Of a DNA stretch of 64,000 nt, positions 1 through 10,385 are shown piece by piece (the stretch's first letter is position 1; every line of letters starts with the position of its first letter). This DNA comes from Ancylobacter sp. Lp-2 (GTDB lineage Bacteria; Pseudomonadota; Alphaproteobacteria; Rhizobiales; Xanthobacteraceae). The notes beneath the pieces are model-generated. The model ran no database searches. It was not told the origin of the DNA and saw only the letters and a program-made list of their open reading frames with translations. The stretch is from assembly GCF_020523795.1 (NCBI RefSeq), contig NZ_JAJALI010000009.1, positions 122,501 through 186,500 on the forward strand, in the 5' to 3' direction. The position numbers and the translations under genes are program-made.

Positions 1-49
1 CGGGTTCAAGCGCGTTGCGCTGGTCTCGGAAGTCGAGCAGGGGAACTGA
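1..49 (+). CDS. tolR: TolR, C-terminal end (partial)
   Basis: The first 49 bases encode the last 15 residues of a protein cut by the window edge, ending GFKRVALVSEVEQGN. This matches the closing strand of ExbD/TolR proteins (the segment G-F-x-x-V-A-L-V). TolR is the inner-membrane stator partner of TolQ and drives TolA with the proton gradient. Its stop lies 5 bases before tolA, which supports the assignment and a shared operon. Only the tail is visible, so the call rests on motif and context. Confidence 0.75.
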   Translation, partial: GFKRVALVSEVEQGN

Positions 50-54
50 GCTTC

Positions 55-1074
55 ATGCGCGCGGGTCTCGTCTCTTCGGCTGTCCTTCATATCGGCATCA
101 TCGGCTTCATGGCCATCTCCTTCGCGTCTCCGAACCCTTACGAGATCGTGCAGGAATCCATGCCGATCGACATCGTCTCCGATTCGGAGCTGTCGAAGAT
201 GATGTCCGGCAAGAAGGACGCCCCGAAGGCCGAGGCGCCCAAGCCGGTGGTCGAGAAGATCGACAAGCCGAAGCAGGCGGAAAATCTCGACGCCAAGGTT
301 TCGGAGAAGCCGGAGGTCAAGGCGGCGAAGGAAGCCGCGGCCCCGCCGCCGCCTCCGCCGCCCGAGGCGAAGCCCGAGCCCGCCCCGCAGCAGCAGGCCG
401 AGGCCAAGCCCCCGGAGCCGAAGCCGGCCCCGCCGCAGCCTCAGGCGAAGCCCGAGCCGGCGCCGCCGAAGGATGCCGAATCGATGGCGGCCAAGCCGCC
501 GGAGCCGAAGAAGGACGAGCCGAAGCCGGCGCAGGCCGCGCAGGCGGCTCCCCCGCCACCGCCGGCTCCGCCCAAGAAGCCGAAGGACATTCCGCCCAAG
601 GTGGTGCAGGCACCGCCGAAGGAGCAGCGCGACTTCAATCCCAACCAGATCGCGGCGCTGCTGAACAAGCAGGATCCGCGGCGGCAGGCGGCGCTCGGCG
701 ACACGATGAATTCGATGACGTCGCTGGGAGCCACCCGAGGCGACGCGAATTCGCTCTCGCAGACCGAGATCGACGCACTGCGCGCCTATATCCGTCAGTT
801 CTGGTCGCTGCCGGCTGGCGGCGTGGATGTCGAGCGGATCACCGTCTCGATCCGCTTCATCCTCGGGCCTGATCGTCGGCTCCAGGGCGTTCCGCAACTG
901 GTGGAAGTACAGGGCGCGGGGAACCCCTATGCCAAGGTGGTGCAGGAGACGGCGATGCGCGCCGTCAACCTCGCCGCCCATCAGGACAACCCGTTCCCGA
1001 TGCTACGCCCCGAGAAATATGACACCTGGCGGGACCTGACGGTCGACTTCAATCCGTCCATGCTGAACTACTGA
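55..1074 (+). CDS. tolA: TolA, energy-transducing envelope protein
   Basis: This 339-residue protein is an inner-membrane-anchored bridge that links the TolQR motor to TolB and Pal during cell division. Residues about 7-25 form the single N-terminal anchor. Residues about 55-190 are low-complexity, rich in proline, alanine, lysine and glutamate (tracts such as [14 protein letters not shown]), the expected periplasm-spanning arm. Residues about 235-335 form a TonB/TolA-like C-terminal domain with the segment [13 protein letters not shown]. The arm is proline-rich rather than the long alanine helix of enterobacterial TolA, as is common in alphaproteobacteria. It sits between tolR and tolB. Large open frames in other phases here are artefacts of the GC-rich repeats. 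Confidence 0.9.
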   Translation: MRAGLVSSAVLHIGIIGFMAISFASPNPYEIVQESMPIDIVSDSELSKMMSGKKDAPKAEAPKPVVEKIDKPKQAENLDAKVSEKPEVKAAKEAAAPPPPPPPEAKPEPAPQQQAEAKPPEPKPAPPQPQAKPEPAPPKDAESMAAKPPEPKKDEPKPAQAAQAAPPPPPAPPKKPKDIPPKVVQAPPKEQRDFNPNQIAALLNKQDPRRQAALGDTMNSMTSLGATRGDANSLSQTEIDALRAYIRQFWSLPAGGVDVERITVSIRFILGPDRRLQGVPQLVEVQGAGNPYAKVVQETAMRAVNLAAHQDNPFPMLRPEKYDTWRDLTVDFNPSMLNY

Positions 1075-1103
1075 TGGGACCGTTCGTCCGAGGTCGAGAT
1101 TTA

Positions 1104-2459
1104 ATGATGACGTACAAGAATACGGAAGGTTACGGTCTCATCGGTCGGCGGTCCGTGGTGACCGGCATGGCCGCGCTCGGAGGAGGGCTGCTGCTGCCCA
1201 GCCGCAGCCAGGCGGCACTGCGTCTCGACGTCACCTCCGGCTCCGTGCAGCCGCTGCCGATCGCCATCACCGAGTTCGTCGGCGGCGGCAGTCCGCAGGA
1301 CGCCGAGGCGGGCAAGGGCGTCACCCAGATCATCACTGCCGATCTGCGCCGTTCCGGCCTGTTCGCGCCGCTCGATCCGGCCGCCTTCGTCGAGAAGATC
1401 ACCAACCCGGACGCCTCGCCGCGCTTCCAGGACTGGCGGGTGATCAACGCGCAGGCGCTGGTGACCGGGCGCATGACGCGCCAGCCCGACGGGCGGGTGA
1501 AGGCCGAATTCCGCCTGTGGGACGTGTTCGCCGGCCAGCAGCTGATCGGCCAGCAATATTTCACCCAGCCGGAGAACTGGCGCCGCGTCGCCCATATCAT
1601 CGCCGACGCCATTTATGAGCGGCTGACCGGCGAGAAGGGCTATTTCGACACCCGCATCGTCTTCGTCGACGAAAGCGGCGCGAAGGAAAAGCGCATCAAG
1701 CGCCTCGCCATCATGGACCAGGACGGCGCCAACGTGACCTATCTCACGCGCGGCGACGACCTCGTGCTGACGCCGCGTTTCTCGCCGACCAGCCAGGAAA
1801 TCACCTATATGAGCTATGGCCGCGCCGAGCCGCGCGTCTATCTGCTCAACATCGAGAACGGCCAGCGCGAGGTGGTCGGAAACTTCCCGAATATGAGCTT
1901 CTCGCCGCGCTTCGCGCCGGATGGGCAGCGGGTGATCCTGTCGCTTCAGCAGGGCGGCAACTCCAACATCTTCGTCATGGATCTGCGTTCCAAGGCGACG
2001 ACGCGGCTCACCGACACCTCGGCGATCGATACCGCTCCGTGCTACTCGCCGGACGGCTCGCAGATCTGCTTCGAGAGCGATCGGGGCGGCACGTCGCAGA
2101 TCTACATCATGAACCCGGATGGCTCGAACCAGCACCGGATTTCGTTCGGCGAGGGACGTTACTCGACGCCGGTGTGGTCGCCGCGCGGCGACGTGATCGC
2201 TTTCACCAAGCAGGGCGGTGGCCATTTCGCCATCGGCGTGATGCGTCCCGACGGGTCGGGCGAGCGTATCCTGACCGAGGGCTATCACAATGAGGGGCCG
2301 ACCTTCGCGCCCAACGGGCGGGTGATCATGTTCTTCCGCGATCCCGCTGGGGCGGCGGGTCCGCAGCTCTATTCGGTCGACATCACCGGCTATAACGAGC
2401 AGCGCATTCCCACCCCGAGCTATGCGTCCGACCCCGCGTGGTCGCCGCTGCGTTCGTGA
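1104..2459 (+). CDS. tolB: TolB, periplasmic beta-propeller protein
   Basis: TolB is the periplasmic partner that connects TolA with the lipoprotein Pal. The protein has an N-terminal alpha/beta domain (about residues 40-165) followed by WD40-like propeller blades with repeated segments such as [36 protein letters not shown] and [13 protein letters not shown] chose the ATG at 1104 because a GAGGT stands about 9 bases upstream. An in-frame ATG at 1074 overlaps the tolA stop but has no ribosome site. The N-terminus carries a twin arginine ([15 protein letters not shown]) before a hydrophobic stretch and an A-x-A-like site (SRSQA), so export looks Tat-like rather than Sec. Confidence 0.93.
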   Translation: MMTYKNTEGYGLIGRRSVVTGMAALGGGLLLPSRSQAALRLDVTSGSVQPLPIAITEFVGGGSPQDAEAGKGVTQIITADLRRSGLFAPLDPAAFVEKITNPDASPRFQDWRVINAQALVTGRMTRQPDGRVKAEFRLWDVFAGQQLIGQQYFTQPENWRRVAHIIADAIYERLTGEKGYFDTRIVFVDESGAKEKRIKRLAIMDQDGANVTYLTRGDDLVLTPRFSPTSQEITYMSYGRAEPRVYLLNIENGQREVVGNFPNMSFSPRFAPDGQRVILSLQQGGNSNIFVMDLRSKATTRLTDTSAIDTAPCYSPDGSQICFESDRGGTSQIYIMNPDGSNQHRISFGEGRYSTPVWSPRGDVIAFTKQGGGHFAIGVMRPDGSGERILTEGYHNEGPTFAPNGRVIMFFRDPAGAAGPQLYSVDITGYNEQRIPTPSYASDPAWSPLRS

Positions 2460-2639
2460 GCGGGTGCCGGCAGCTGGCTGCGGCGTTAAGGCGTGATTTA
2501 CGATAATGGACGGTTTCGATGATCCGTCCGATTTTGCCGTTTCCCGCAAGGTTTCGTAAAGGTTGACGGAACCTTCGATTAACCAGATGAGTGCTAGATC
2601 GGGTTCGCCCCGGTCGTGGGGATTGAGGAGTTGAGCGGA

Positions 2640-3146
2640 ATGATCCGTATGTTGCGCCATATCGGCGGGGCGCGTCTCGCCCTTGTCGTCGGTCTCGCTA
2701 TGCTTGCGGCCGCCTGCGCCAAGAACCCGATGGACGGGCAGGGTGGCCCCGGCATGGGCCAGCTCGGCTCCGCGCCGGCCGGCAGCCCGCAGGAGTTCAT
2801 CGTGTCGGTCGGCGATCGCGTGTTCTTCGAGAGCGACCAGACCGATCTGACGCCGCAGGCGCGCGCCACGCTGGACAAGCAGGCCCAGTGGCTGCAGGCC
2901 TATGGCCGCTATACCTTCACCATCGAAGGCCATGCCGACGAGCGCGGCACCCGCGAATACAACATCGCGCTCGGCGCCCGCCGCGCCCAGAGCGTGCGCG
3001 ACTATCTCGCGAGCCGTGGCATCGACGGCAACCGCATGCGCACCATCTCCTACGGCAAGGAGCGCCCGGTGGCGGTATGCAACGACATTTCCTGCTGGTC
3101 GCAGAACCGGCGCGCCGTCACCGTGCTGAACGCCACGGGTTCGTGA
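2640..3146 (+). CDS. pal: Pal, peptidoglycan-associated lipoprotein
   Basis: This 168-residue outer-membrane lipoprotein binds peptidoglycan through an OmpA-like domain and completes the Tol-Pal system. A lipobox, LAAAC, gives a lipidated Cys26. The OmpA-like core spans about residues 60-165 and includes FTIEGHADERGTREYN and ARRAQSVRDYL, the diaminopimelate-binding signature. I chose the ATG at 2640 because GAGGAG stands 9 bases upstream and the signal peptide begins there. A GTG at 2616 in the same frame would add eight charged residues with no ribosome site. It lies 180 bases after tolB, so it may have its own promoter as well as readthrough. Confidence 0.95.
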   Translation: MIRMLRHIGGARLALVVGLAMLAAACAKNPMDGQGGPGMGQLGSAPAGSPQEFIVSVGDRVFFESDQTDLTPQARATLDKQAQWLQAYGRYTFTIEGHADERGTREYNIALGARRAQSVRDYLASRGIDGNRMRTISYGKERPVAVCNDISCWSQNRRAVTVLNATGS

Positions 3147-3170
3147 TCCGCGCATTTCTCGGCTGTTTCA

Positions 3171-3207
3171 AACCCGGCCGGCGCACTGCTCCGGCCGGGT
3201 TTTGTTT
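3171..3207 (+). terminator. Rho-independent terminator after pal
   Basis: An 11-base GC-rich stem (AACCCGGCCGG pairing with CCGGCCGGGTT) around a 9-base loop is followed by TTTGTTTT. It lies 25 bases after the pal stop and separates pal from cpoB. Confidence 0.85.
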
Positions 3208-3326
3208 TGCGTTCAAGGGCTGGCGACAGGTCAAACTTTGGACGCGATCGAGCCGGTATGTTCAAATGGTATGACGCGGTGCTTCCCGGCCCGCGCCGCG
3301 TGACATTGAGGCCTGTACCGTTCGCC

Positions 3327-4265
3327 ATGAATCCGTTCGCCGCGCGCTTGTCCGTCGCCCTCACCTGTGTCGCTCTGATCTCGGCGGTTCCGGCTGCCGA
3401 TACCGCCTTCGCACAGGCGGATAACAATTTCTTCGGGAACATCTTCCGGCCGCCGGGACAGGTGCGCCCGAACAACCAGCAGGCCGCGCCGGCGGAGGCG
3501 CCCGATGATGGCACCTCGGTGCGCATCGACCGTATCGAGAACCAGTTGCGGCAGATGACCGGCATGATCGAGCAGCTGCAATACCGCAATCAGCAGCTGG
3601 AGACGCAGGTCAAGCATCTCCAGGAACAGCTCGACATGCGCATGGGCGGCGGCGCGCCCGCGCGTGCGCCATCTGCCGAGCCCCCGGCCGGCCCGGCTGC
3701 GCAGCCGGGGCGTCGCTCCGATGCCTTCGACCCCTCGCAGCAGTCGGCGGCGCCGGGGGCGCCGCGTCCGCTTGGGGCCGGGCCGTCTCCGGCGGCGGGC
3801 GGTGCCGGCGCCGCGCCGATGGATCTCGGCACCTTGTCGGGCGCGGTCGCCGGTGGCGGTGCGACGACGTTGCCGCCGACCAACAGCCCCAAGGATCTCT
3901 ACGATCTCGGCGTCGGCTACATGCAGCGGCAGGACTACGCACTCGCCTCGCAGACCTTCAAGAGCTTCGTGCAGCAATATCCCAATGACCGGCTGCTGCC
4001 GGACGTCTATTTCGGCCTTGGCGAGTCGGACTATTCGCGACAGGCTTACAAGGAAGCGGCGCAGAGCTACCTGAAGGTGTCCGCCGATTATCCCAATGCG
4101 GTCAAGGCGCCGGACGCGCTGCTGCGTCTCGGGCAGTCGCTGGCCGCGATCGGTGAGAAGGATGCGGCCTGCGCGACCCTCAACGCCGTCAACAACAAGT
4201 ACCCGCGTGCTTCCGCTTCCATCAAGCAGGGAGTGGAGCGGGAGCAGAAGCGTGCCGGTTGCTGA
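3327..4265 (+). CDS. cpoB: CpoB (YbgF), Tol-Pal system periplasmic coordinator
   Basis: This 312-residue periplasmic protein coordinates outer-membrane constriction with peptidoglycan synthesis in other proteobacteria. A Sec signal peptide covers residues 1-30 (ending AFAQA). A coiled coil follows at about 63-105 (IDRIENQLRQMTGMIEQLQ), matching the CpoB trimerisation helix. A proline/alanine/glycine linker covers about 110-190. Tetratricopeptide repeats begin at SPKDLYDLGVGYMQRQDY. I start it at the ATG at 3327 because the signal peptide begins there. Longer in-frame starts near 3207 would overlap the pal terminator. Its 3' end overlaps the tilS start by 14 bases. Confidence 0.9.
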   Translation: MNPFAARLSVALTCVALISAVPAADTAFAQADNNFFGNIFRPPGQVRPNNQQAAPAEAPDDGTSVRIDRIENQLRQMTGMIEQLQYRNQQLETQVKHLQEQLDMRMGGGAPARAPSAEPPAGPAAQPGRRSDAFDPSQQSAAPGAPRPLGAGPSPAAGGAGAAPMDLGTLSGAVAGGGATTLPPTNSPKDLYDLGVGYMQRQDYALASQTFKSFVQQYPNDRLLPDVYFGLGESDYSRQAYKEAAQSYLKVSADYPNAVKAPDALLRLGQSLAAIGEKDAACATLNAVNNKYPRASASIKQGVEREQKRAGC

Positions 4266-5361
4266 CGACGGATCGCTCCCCGACTTATCTTCCGACGCGG
4301 CGTGGAGCGCCGATCGACTGGAACGACTGTTCTCGGGGCTTCTGGCCCATCGCACGGTGCTTCTCGCCGTTTCGGGTGGACCGGACTCTACCGCGCTGAT
4401 GCTGCTGGCGCGGCAGTGGCGCCGGGTGCGAGCCGAGGGCCCGAGGCTGTGCGTGGCCAGCGTCGATCACGGCCTACGCCCTGAGGCCGCGGCGGAGGCC
4501 GCTGCGGTAGGCCGCCTGGCGATCGACCTTGGCCTGGCGCATGAGGTGCTGCAACTCGGGATGCCACTGACCATGCGCGGTTTGCAGGAGGCTGCACGCG
4601 AAGCCCGCTATGCGGTGCTGGCCCGCCATGCGGAGGCCATCGGGGCGACCGGGATCGTCACCGCCCATACGCTCGACGATCAGGCGGAGACCGTGTTGTT
4701 CCGACTGATGCGCGGCTCCGGCATTTCCGGCTTGGCCGGTATGGCGACCGAGCGCCCGCTGGAGGGCGTCGCTCTGCTGCGGCCACTGCTCGGGGTGCGC
4801 AAGGCCGAACTTATCGCCGTCTGCGATCGGGCCGGGGTCGGCTTCGTGGAAGATCCCTCCAACCGCGACACGCGATTCGCCCGCGCCCGGCTGCGTCTGC
4901 TGATGCCGCTGCTGGAGAGGGAAGGGCTGGGGGCCGAACGTCTGGCGCGCCTTGCCGAGAGGGCCGCCCGTGCCGATGCGGCGCTGGAGGCCATGGTGAG
5001 CCATGCCGCGTCGGAGTTGCTTGACGTAACGTCGCCCGGCGCCTATCGGCTGCCGCGTGCGGCTTTTCTCGATCTGCCCGAGGAGGTTGGTCTGCGGCTG
5101 CTGGGACGTGCGGTCCGCGCGCTCGGCACCGAAGGGGTGCCCGAGCTGGGCAAGCTTGAGGCTCTGCATGAATGGATCCGTACCGGCGGCACTGGCGCGC
5201 GTACGCTGGCCGGCACGCTTCTGCGTGCGACATCAAGGACGGTGATCTTCGTCCCGGCGCCTGCCCGCAGGCGTGTCGCCGCTCTCGCTGACGTGAATTT
5301 GCATGGAGGGGCGCAGGAGGTTTCGGCTGTGCATCTTGGCAAGGATCAAGGCCGGACCTAA
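4252..5361 (+). CDS. tilS: tRNA(Ile)-lysidine synthetase TilS
   Basis: TilS attaches lysine to cytidine 34 of the AUA-reading tRNA-Ile using ATP and is normally essential. The 369-residue protein has the N-type PP-loop SGGPDS at residues 41-46, then HTLDDQAETVLFRLMRGSG and the conserved ENPSN-like segment EDPSNRDTRFAR. The start is a GTG at 4252 inside the end of cpoB, preceded by a purine-rich GGAGCGGGAG. An upstream ATG at 4096 would force about 50 arginine-rich residues read out of frame through cpoB, so I reject it. The C-terminal tRNA-binding part is short, as is usual in alphaproteobacteria. Confidence 0.9.
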   Translation: MPVADDGSLPDLSSDAAWSADRLERLFSGLLAHRTVLLAVSGGPDSTALMLLARQWRRVRAEGPRLCVASVDHGLRPEAAAEAAAVGRLAIDLGLAHEVLQLGMPLTMRGLQEAAREARYAVLARHAEAIGATGIVTAHTLDDQAETVLFRLMRGSGISGLAGMATERPLEGVALLRPLLGVRKAELIAVCDRAGVGFVEDPSNRDTRFARARLRLLMPLLEREGLGAERLARLAERAARADAALEAMVSHAASELLDVTSPGAYRLPRAAFLDLPEEVGLRLLGRAVRALGTEGVPELGKLEALHEWIRTGGTGARTLAGTLLRATSRTVIFVPAPARRRVAALADVNLHGGAQEVSAVHLGKDQGRT

Positions 5362-5437
5362 ATTACGATACGATAAAGGGAGGGCCGCCAGCGCCGGCGG
5401 CACCCAACGCCGGGCATGAACCGGCGTCGAAAGGACC

Positions 5438-7360
5438 ATGATGAACGCCAATATTCGGAATTTCGCCCTCTGGGTGATCATCGTTCTCCTGCTGCTGGCG
5501 CTCTTCTCGCTGTTCCAGAATCCGGCGCAGCGTCAGGCCGCGAACGACATCAGCTTCTCCCAGCTCCTCAACGAGGTGGATCAGGGCCGCGTGCGCGACG
5601 TCGTCATCCAGGGGCCGGAGATCTCCGGCACCTTCACCGACGGGCGCACCTTCCAGACCTATTCGCCCAACGATCCCTCGCTGGTGCAGCGCCTCTACGG
5701 CAAGGGCGTGTCGATCACGGCGAAGCCGCTGACCGACAACGTGCCGTGGTTCGTCAGCCTGCTGATTTCCTGGCTGCCCTTCATCGCCCTGATCGGCGTG
5801 TGGATCTTCTTGTCCCGTCAGATGCAGGGTGCCGGCGGCAAGGCGATGGGCTTCGGCAAGAGCCGCGCCAAGCTGCTGACCGAGGCGCATGGCCGTGTCA
5901 CCTTCGAGGACGTCGCCGGTATCGACGAGGCGAAGAGCGACCTCACCGAGATCGTGGAATTCCTGCGCGACCCGCAGAAGTTCCAGCGGCTCGGCGGGCG
6001 CATCCCGCGCGGCGTGCTGCTGGTCGGCCCGCCCGGCACCGGTAAGACGCTGCTTGCCCGTGCCATCGCCGGCGAAGCCAATGTGCCGTTCTTCACCATT
6101 TCGGGTTCCGACTTCGTCGAGATGTTTGTCGGCGTCGGCGCCTCCCGCGTGCGCGACATGTTCGAGCAGGCGAAGAAGAACGCGCCGTGCATCATCTTCA
6201 TCGACGAAATCGACGCGGTCGGCCGTCATCGCGGTGCCGGTCTCGGCGGCGGCAATGACGAGCGCGAGCAGACGCTGAACCAGCTGCTGGTCGAGATGGA
6301 CGGCTTCGAGGCCAATGAGGGCATCATCCTGATCGCCGCGACCAACCGTCCGGACGTGCTCGATCCGGCGCTGCTGCGTCCAGGCCGCTTCGACCGCCAG
6401 GTCATCGTGCCGAACCCCGACGTGGTCGGCCGCGAGCAGATCCTCAAGGTGCATGCCCGCAAGATCCCGGTGGCTCCGGACGTCAACCTGAAGGTGATCG
6501 CCCGCGGAACCCCCGGCTTCTCCGGTGCCGACCTTGCCAATCTCTGCAACGAGGCCGCGCTCATGGCCGCCCGGCGCAACAAGCGCATGGTGACGATGAG
6601 CGACTTCGAGGACGCCAAGGACAAGGTGATGATGGGTGCCGAGCGTCGCTCGCTCGTCATGACCGAGGACGAGAAGATGCTGACCGCCTATCACGAGGGT
6701 GGCCATGCCATCGTGGCGCTCAAGGTGCCGGCGACCGATCCGGTGCACAAGGCGACCATCATCCCGCGCGGTCGCGCGCTGGGCATGGTGATGCAGCTGC
6801 CGGAGCGCGACAAGCTCAGCATGTCCTACGAGCAGATGACCTCGCGCCTCGCCATCATGATGGGCGGCCGTGTGGCGGAAGAGCTGATCTTCGGCCATGA
6901 CAAGGTCACCTCCGGCGCCGCGTCCGACATCGAGCAGGCCACCCGCCTCGCCCGCATGATGGTTACGCGCTGGGGCTTCTCGGACAAGCTCGGCCAGGTC
7001 GCGTATGGCGAGAACAATGACGAGGTGTTCCTCGGCATGTCGATGCAGCGCCAGCAGAACGTCTCCGAGGCCACCGCGCAGACCATCGACAGCGAAGTGC
7101 GCCGCTTGGTCGACGAGGGTTATGTCGAGGCGACGCGGATCCTGACCGAGAACAAGGAACAGCTCGAAGCGCTCGCCCGGGGGCTCCTGGAATACGAGAC
7201 GCTGTCGGGCGACGAGATCGTCAACCTGCTCGACGGTCATCCGCCGGTGCGCGACACCACGATCGAGCCGGCCAATGTGCGCGGTTCGGTGGTGCCGAGC
7301 GCCGGCAAGAACCGGCCGCCGCGTCCCGACGCCGGCATGGAGCCGCAGCCGCAGGCCTGA
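5438..7360 (+). CDS. ftsH: ATP-dependent zinc metalloprotease FtsH
   Basis: FtsH is a hexameric inner-membrane AAA+ protease that degrades unstable and misassembled membrane proteins and regulators. The 640-residue protein has two membrane segments (about residues 9-27 and 105-125) flanking a periplasmic loop. The AAA module carries the Walker A GPPGTGKT, the Walker B IIFIDEID and the second region of homology ([20 protein letters not shown]). The zinc site HEGGH sits in the peptidase domain. Tandem ATGs occur at 5438 and 5441. Order tilS-ftsH-glmM is typical of this group. Confidence 0.97.
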   Translation: MMNANIRNFALWVIIVLLLLALFSLFQNPAQRQAANDISFSQLLNEVDQGRVRDVVIQGPEISGTFTDGRTFQTYSPNDPSLVQRLYGKGVSITAKPLTDNVPWFVSLLISWLPFIALIGVWIFLSRQMQGAGGKAMGFGKSRAKLLTEAHGRVTFEDVAGIDEAKSDLTEIVEFLRDPQKFQRLGGRIPRGVLLVGPPGTGKTLLARAIAGEANVPFFTISGSDFVEMFVGVGASRVRDMFEQAKKNAPCIIFIDEIDAVGRHRGAGLGGGNDEREQTLNQLLVEMDGFEANEGIILIAATNRPDVLDPALLRPGRFDRQVIVPNPDVVGREQILKVHARKIPVAPDVNLKVIARGTPGFSGADLANLCNEAALMAARRNKRMVTMSDFEDAKDKVMMGAERRSLVMTEDEKMLTAYHEGGHAIVALKVPATDPVHKATIIPRGRALGMVMQLPERDKLSMSYEQMTSRLAIMMGGRVAEELIFGHDKVTSGAASDIEQATRLARMMVTRWGFSDKLGQVAYGENNDEVFLGMSMQRQQNVSEATAQTIDSEVRRLVDEGYVEATRILTENKEQLEALARGLLEYETLSGDEIVNLLDGHPPVRDTTIEPANVRGSVVPSAGKNRPPRPDAGMEPQPQA

Positions 7361-7402
7361 TCGCCCGCAGGTCTGGTCGTCTTCGCCTGTTCTCTCTCTC
7401 GG

Positions 7403-7433
7403 AAAACCCCGGCCTCGCGCCGGGGTTTTTGTT
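7403..7433 (+). terminator. Rho-independent terminator after ftsH
   Basis: AAAACCCCGGC pairs with GCCGGGGTTTTT around a short loop and runs into T-rich sequence, 43 bases after the ftsH stop. The remaining 200 bases to glmM contain no other feature I can identify. Confidence 0.85.
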
Positions 7434-7635
7434 TGCGAGGATCGTCGGCGCGCCTGAAAGGCGCCGCATTGCGGGTATTTGTCAGCGAAAGAAACGCTTA
7501 CACTTTGTGAAGCCTCTTCAGCCATGTTGAATGATACATGGGAACAATGAAGGGAGCGCGTAAGCGAATCCCTCTACGTATGTTTGACGGGCGCACGCGC
7601 GAACAGCGCGCTTCCCGGCCGGCCGGAGACCTTCG

Positions 7636-8979
7636 ATGACGCGCAAATATTTCGGGACCGACGGCATTCGCGGCCGGGCGAACGGCGTCATTACTCCGGA
7701 GCTTGCCCTGCATGTCGGCATGGCCGCCGGTCTGGTGTTCCAGCGCGGCGAGCACCGCCATCGCGTGGTCATTGGCAAGGATACCCGCCTGTCCGGCTAC
7801 ATGATCGAGAACGCCCTGGTGGCCGGCTTCACCTCGGTCGGCATGGACGTGCTGCTGCTCGGCCCGATGCCGACGCCGGCCGTCGCCATGTTGACCCATT
7901 CCATGCGCGCCGATCTCGGCGTGATGATCTCGGCGTCGCACAATCCTTTCGACGATAACGGCATCAAGCTGTTCGGTCCTGACGGCTACAAGCTCTCCGA
8001 TGCCATCGAGGCGGAGATCGAGGAACTGCTGAGCGGCGACATGTCGGCCAAGCTGGCGACGCCGACCAATATCGGTCGCGCCAAGCGCATCGAGAGCGTG
8101 CACGCCCGCTATATCGAATTCGCCAAGCGCACTCTGCCGCGCAACCAGTCGTTCGACGGCATCCGGGTGGTGGTGGACTGCGCCAATGGCGCGGCCTATC
8201 GCGTCGCTCCCGAAGCGCTGTGGGAGCTCGGCTGCGACGTGGTGACGATCGGCGACAAGCCGGACGGCTTCAACATCAACCGCGAGGTCGGCTCCACCTC
8301 GCCGGAAGCGCTCATGGCCAAGGTGCGCGAAGTGCGCGCCGATATCGGCATCGCGCTCGATGGTGACGCCGACCGGGTGCTGATCGTCGACGAGAAGGGC
8401 CATCTGGTCGATGGCGACCAGCTGATGGCAGTGGTCGCCGCGAGCTTCAAGGAAGATGGCCGCCTGTCGCGCGACGGCGTCGTCGCCACGGTGATGTCCA
8501 ATCTCGGCCTGGAGCGGTATTTCCAGTCGCTCGGGCTGTCGCTGGAGCGCACCGCGGTCGGCGACCGCTATGTGCTCGAGCATATGCGGACCCATGGCTT
8601 CAATGTCGGTGGCGAGCAGTCCGGCCACATCATCCTCTCCGACTATTCTACCACCGGCGATGGCCTGGTGGCGGCGCTGCAGGTGCTGGCAGTCGTGCAG
8701 CGGCTGGGGCGGCCGGTTTCCGAAGCCTGCCATCGCTTCGAGCCGCTGCCGCAGATCCTCAAGAATGTCCGCTACAAGGCCGGCCGGCCGCTGGAGGCGG
8801 ACAGCGTGCAGAAGGCGATCGCTGCCGCCGAGCTCAAGCTCAACAGCCATGGTCGCCTGCTGATCCGTCCGTCCGGCACCGAGCCGGTGATCCGCGTCAT
8901 GGGCGAAGGTGATGACCGCGACCTCGTCGAGGCGGTGGTGAACGACGTCGTTGAGGCGGTGACGGTGGCGGCGGCCTGA
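7636..8979 (+). CDS. glmM: Phosphoglucosamine mutase GlmM
   Basis: GlmM converts glucosamine-6-phosphate to glucosamine-1-phosphate, feeding UDP-GlcNAc for peptidoglycan and lipopolysaccharide. The 447-residue length is normal. The phosphoserine loop [14 protein letters not shown] places the catalytic serine at residue 101. The metal loop DGDADR, the sugar-binding GGEQSGH and the phosphate-binding [12 protein letters not shown] are all present. The ATG at 7636 opens with the conserved [11 protein letters not shown]. Confidence 0.96.
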   Translation: MTRKYFGTDGIRGRANGVITPELALHVGMAAGLVFQRGEHRHRVVIGKDTRLSGYMIENALVAGFTSVGMDVLLLGPMPTPAVAMLTHSMRADLGVMISASHNPFDDNGIKLFGPDGYKLSDAIEAEIEELLSGDMSAKLATPTNIGRAKRIESVHARYIEFAKRTLPRNQSFDGIRVVVDCANGAAYRVAPEALWELGCDVVTIGDKPDGFNINREVGSTSPEALMAKVREVRADIGIALDGDADRVLIVDEKGHLVDGDQLMAVVAASFKEDGRLSRDGVVATVMSNLGLERYFQSLGLSLERTAVGDRYVLEHMRTHGFNVGGEQSGHIILSDYSTTGDGLVAALQVLAVVQRLGRPVSEACHRFEPLPQILKNVRYKAGRPLEADSVQKAIAAAELKLNSHGRLLIRPSGTEPVIRVMGEGDDRDLVEAVVNDVVEAVTVAAA

Positions 8980-9131
8980 GTGCTGTCCGCCTCCTGACCA
9001 CCTCAGAGTCCGTCACGCAGTTGCCGACCTATCCCGTGAAGGGAGAGCTTCCCTTTTCCCGTTGAGGAGAAGGCTGGAGTGAGGGGGCCTTCTTCGCTCC
9101 GCAATGGCGTGGCCCCACACTGACCCGCTGC

Positions 9132-9166
9132 GCCTTTCCCTCTCCCCGACGGGGAGAGGGAAAGGC
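9132..9166. repeat. 16-bp perfect palindrome between convergent genes
   Basis: Arms of 16 bases (GCCTTTCCCTCTCCCC and its complement) surround a 3-base loop. It lies between glmM and the end of choV, which converge, so it could act as a bidirectional terminator. It has the look of the CTCTCCCC-GGGGAGAG palindromes dispersed in many high-GC proteobacterial genomes. The flanking 8980-9131 contains no gene. Confidence 0.7.
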
Positions 9167-9177
9167 GGGCTGAACGC

Positions 9178-10374
9178 TCAATTGCCGATGCGGCGAAGTA
9201 GTCCGCGATAGATCTCGTCATCGTCGCACAGGCCGGCGAGCCGGCCGAGATTGTCCACCAGCAAGATCGGCAAGGCGGTGTGCTGCTTCAGCTCGATGGC
9301 GGCCTTCAGCTTGAGATCGACCGGCGCGACGATGCCGTCGCACAGCCGCGCCGCCTCGTCGTCGATGTGCCCGGCTTCGCCATCGGCGATGGCGAGGCGC
9401 CCCTCGCGGCCATCGAGTTCCAGGCCGACCGGGCGGTTCTCCTCATCGACCCGCAGGCGGATCCGGCCGGCGGCGCCATCCAGGATGACCTTCGCCCCTT
9501 CACGCGGCAGCGTGGCTGCCGGGCGCATCACCGCGGTGCCGCGCAGCACGTTGAGTGGGTTCATGTGCTTCACGAATTCGGCGACATACGCATTGGCCGG
9601 CCGCAGCAGAATGTCCTCCGCCGTGCCGGCCTGCACGATGCGCCCGCCCTCCATGATGGCGATCTTGTTGCCGAGCTTCAGCGCCTCGTCGAGGTCGTGG
9701 CTGACGAAGACGATGGTCTTGTGGATGCGCCGCTGCAGGTCGAGCAGTTCGTCCTGCAGCTTGTCGCGGATCAGCGGGTCGAGCGCCGAGAAGGGCTCGT
9801 CCATCAAAAGGATGTCGGCGTCGGTGGCGAAGGCGCGGGCGAGGCCGACGCGCTGCTGCATGCCGCCGGACAGCTCGTGGGTGAACTTGCCGGCCCAGTT
9901 GCTCAGCCCGACCATGGCGAGCTTCTCGTCGACGATGCGATTGCGCTCGGCGGCGCCCATGCCGCGCAGTTCCAGCCCGAAGCCGACATTGTCGCGCACG
10001 GTGCGCCAGGGCAGCAGGCCGAATTGCTGGAACACCATGGAGACGGTGTGCATGCGCAATTCGCGCAACGTCGCCTCGTTGCAGCGGGCGACGTCGACCG
10101 GCTGGCCGCGATGTTCGACGATCACCTCGCCGCGGGCCACCTCGTTGAGCCGGTTCACCGCGCGCAGGATGGTGGACTTGCCCGAGCCGGACAGCCCCAT
10201 CAGCACGCAGATCTCGCCGCGCTCCACGGCGAGATTGACGTCGGCGGCGCCGAGCACGGCGCCGGTCTTGCCGAGGATCTCCTCGCGGGTGCGGCCTTCG
10301 TCGATCAGCTTGAGCGCGCCCTGTTGGTCGGAGCCGAAGACGATGTCGACATGGCGGAATTCGACGGCGGGCAT
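9178..10374 (-). CDS. choV: Choline/glycine betaine ABC transporter ATPase
   Basis: This ProV/ChoV-type ATPase powers import by the adjacent permease and binding protein. The 398-residue protein has Walker A GLSGSGKST at 60-68, the Q-loop QQFGLLPW, the signature LSGGMQQRVGLARA from 168 and Walker B ILLMDEPFSALD near 188. The C-terminal ~120 residues resemble the degenerate CBS regulatory region of ProV proteins. The ATG at 10374 lies 11 bases after the permease stop, implying an operon choX-choW-choV. Assigning choline rather than betaine rests on the neighbouring bet genes. Confidence 0.9.
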   Translation of the reverse strand: MPAVEFRHVDIVFGSDQQGALKLIDEGRTREEILGKTGAVLGAADVNLAVERGEICVLMGLSGSGKSTILRAVNRLNEVARGEVIVEHRGQPVDVARCNEATLRELRMHTVSMVFQQFGLLPWRTVRDNVGFGLELRGMGAAERNRIVDEKLAMVGLSNWAGKFTHELSGGMQQRVGLARAFATDADILLMDEPFSALDPLIRDKLQDELLDLQRRIHKTIVFVSHDLDEALKLGNKIAIMEGGRIVQAGTAEDILLRPANAYVAEFVKHMNPLNVLRGTAVMRPAATLPREGAKVILDGAAGRIRLRVDEENRPVGLELDGREGRLAIADGEAGHIDDEAARLCDGIVAPVDLKLKAAIELKQHTALPILLVDNLGRLAGLCDDDEIYRGLLRRIGN

Positions 10375-10385
10375 GGCGCGTCCTC

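Noticed and set aside
1101..3155. A 684-codon open frame antisense to tolB and pal
   Set aside because: It spans two real genes and their gap, has shadow-frame composition, and crosses the tolB/pal boundary without motifs.
5363..7525. A 720-codon open frame antisense to ftsH
   Set aside because: It is His/Arg/Asp-rich without any domain and lies opposite a fully conserved FtsH.
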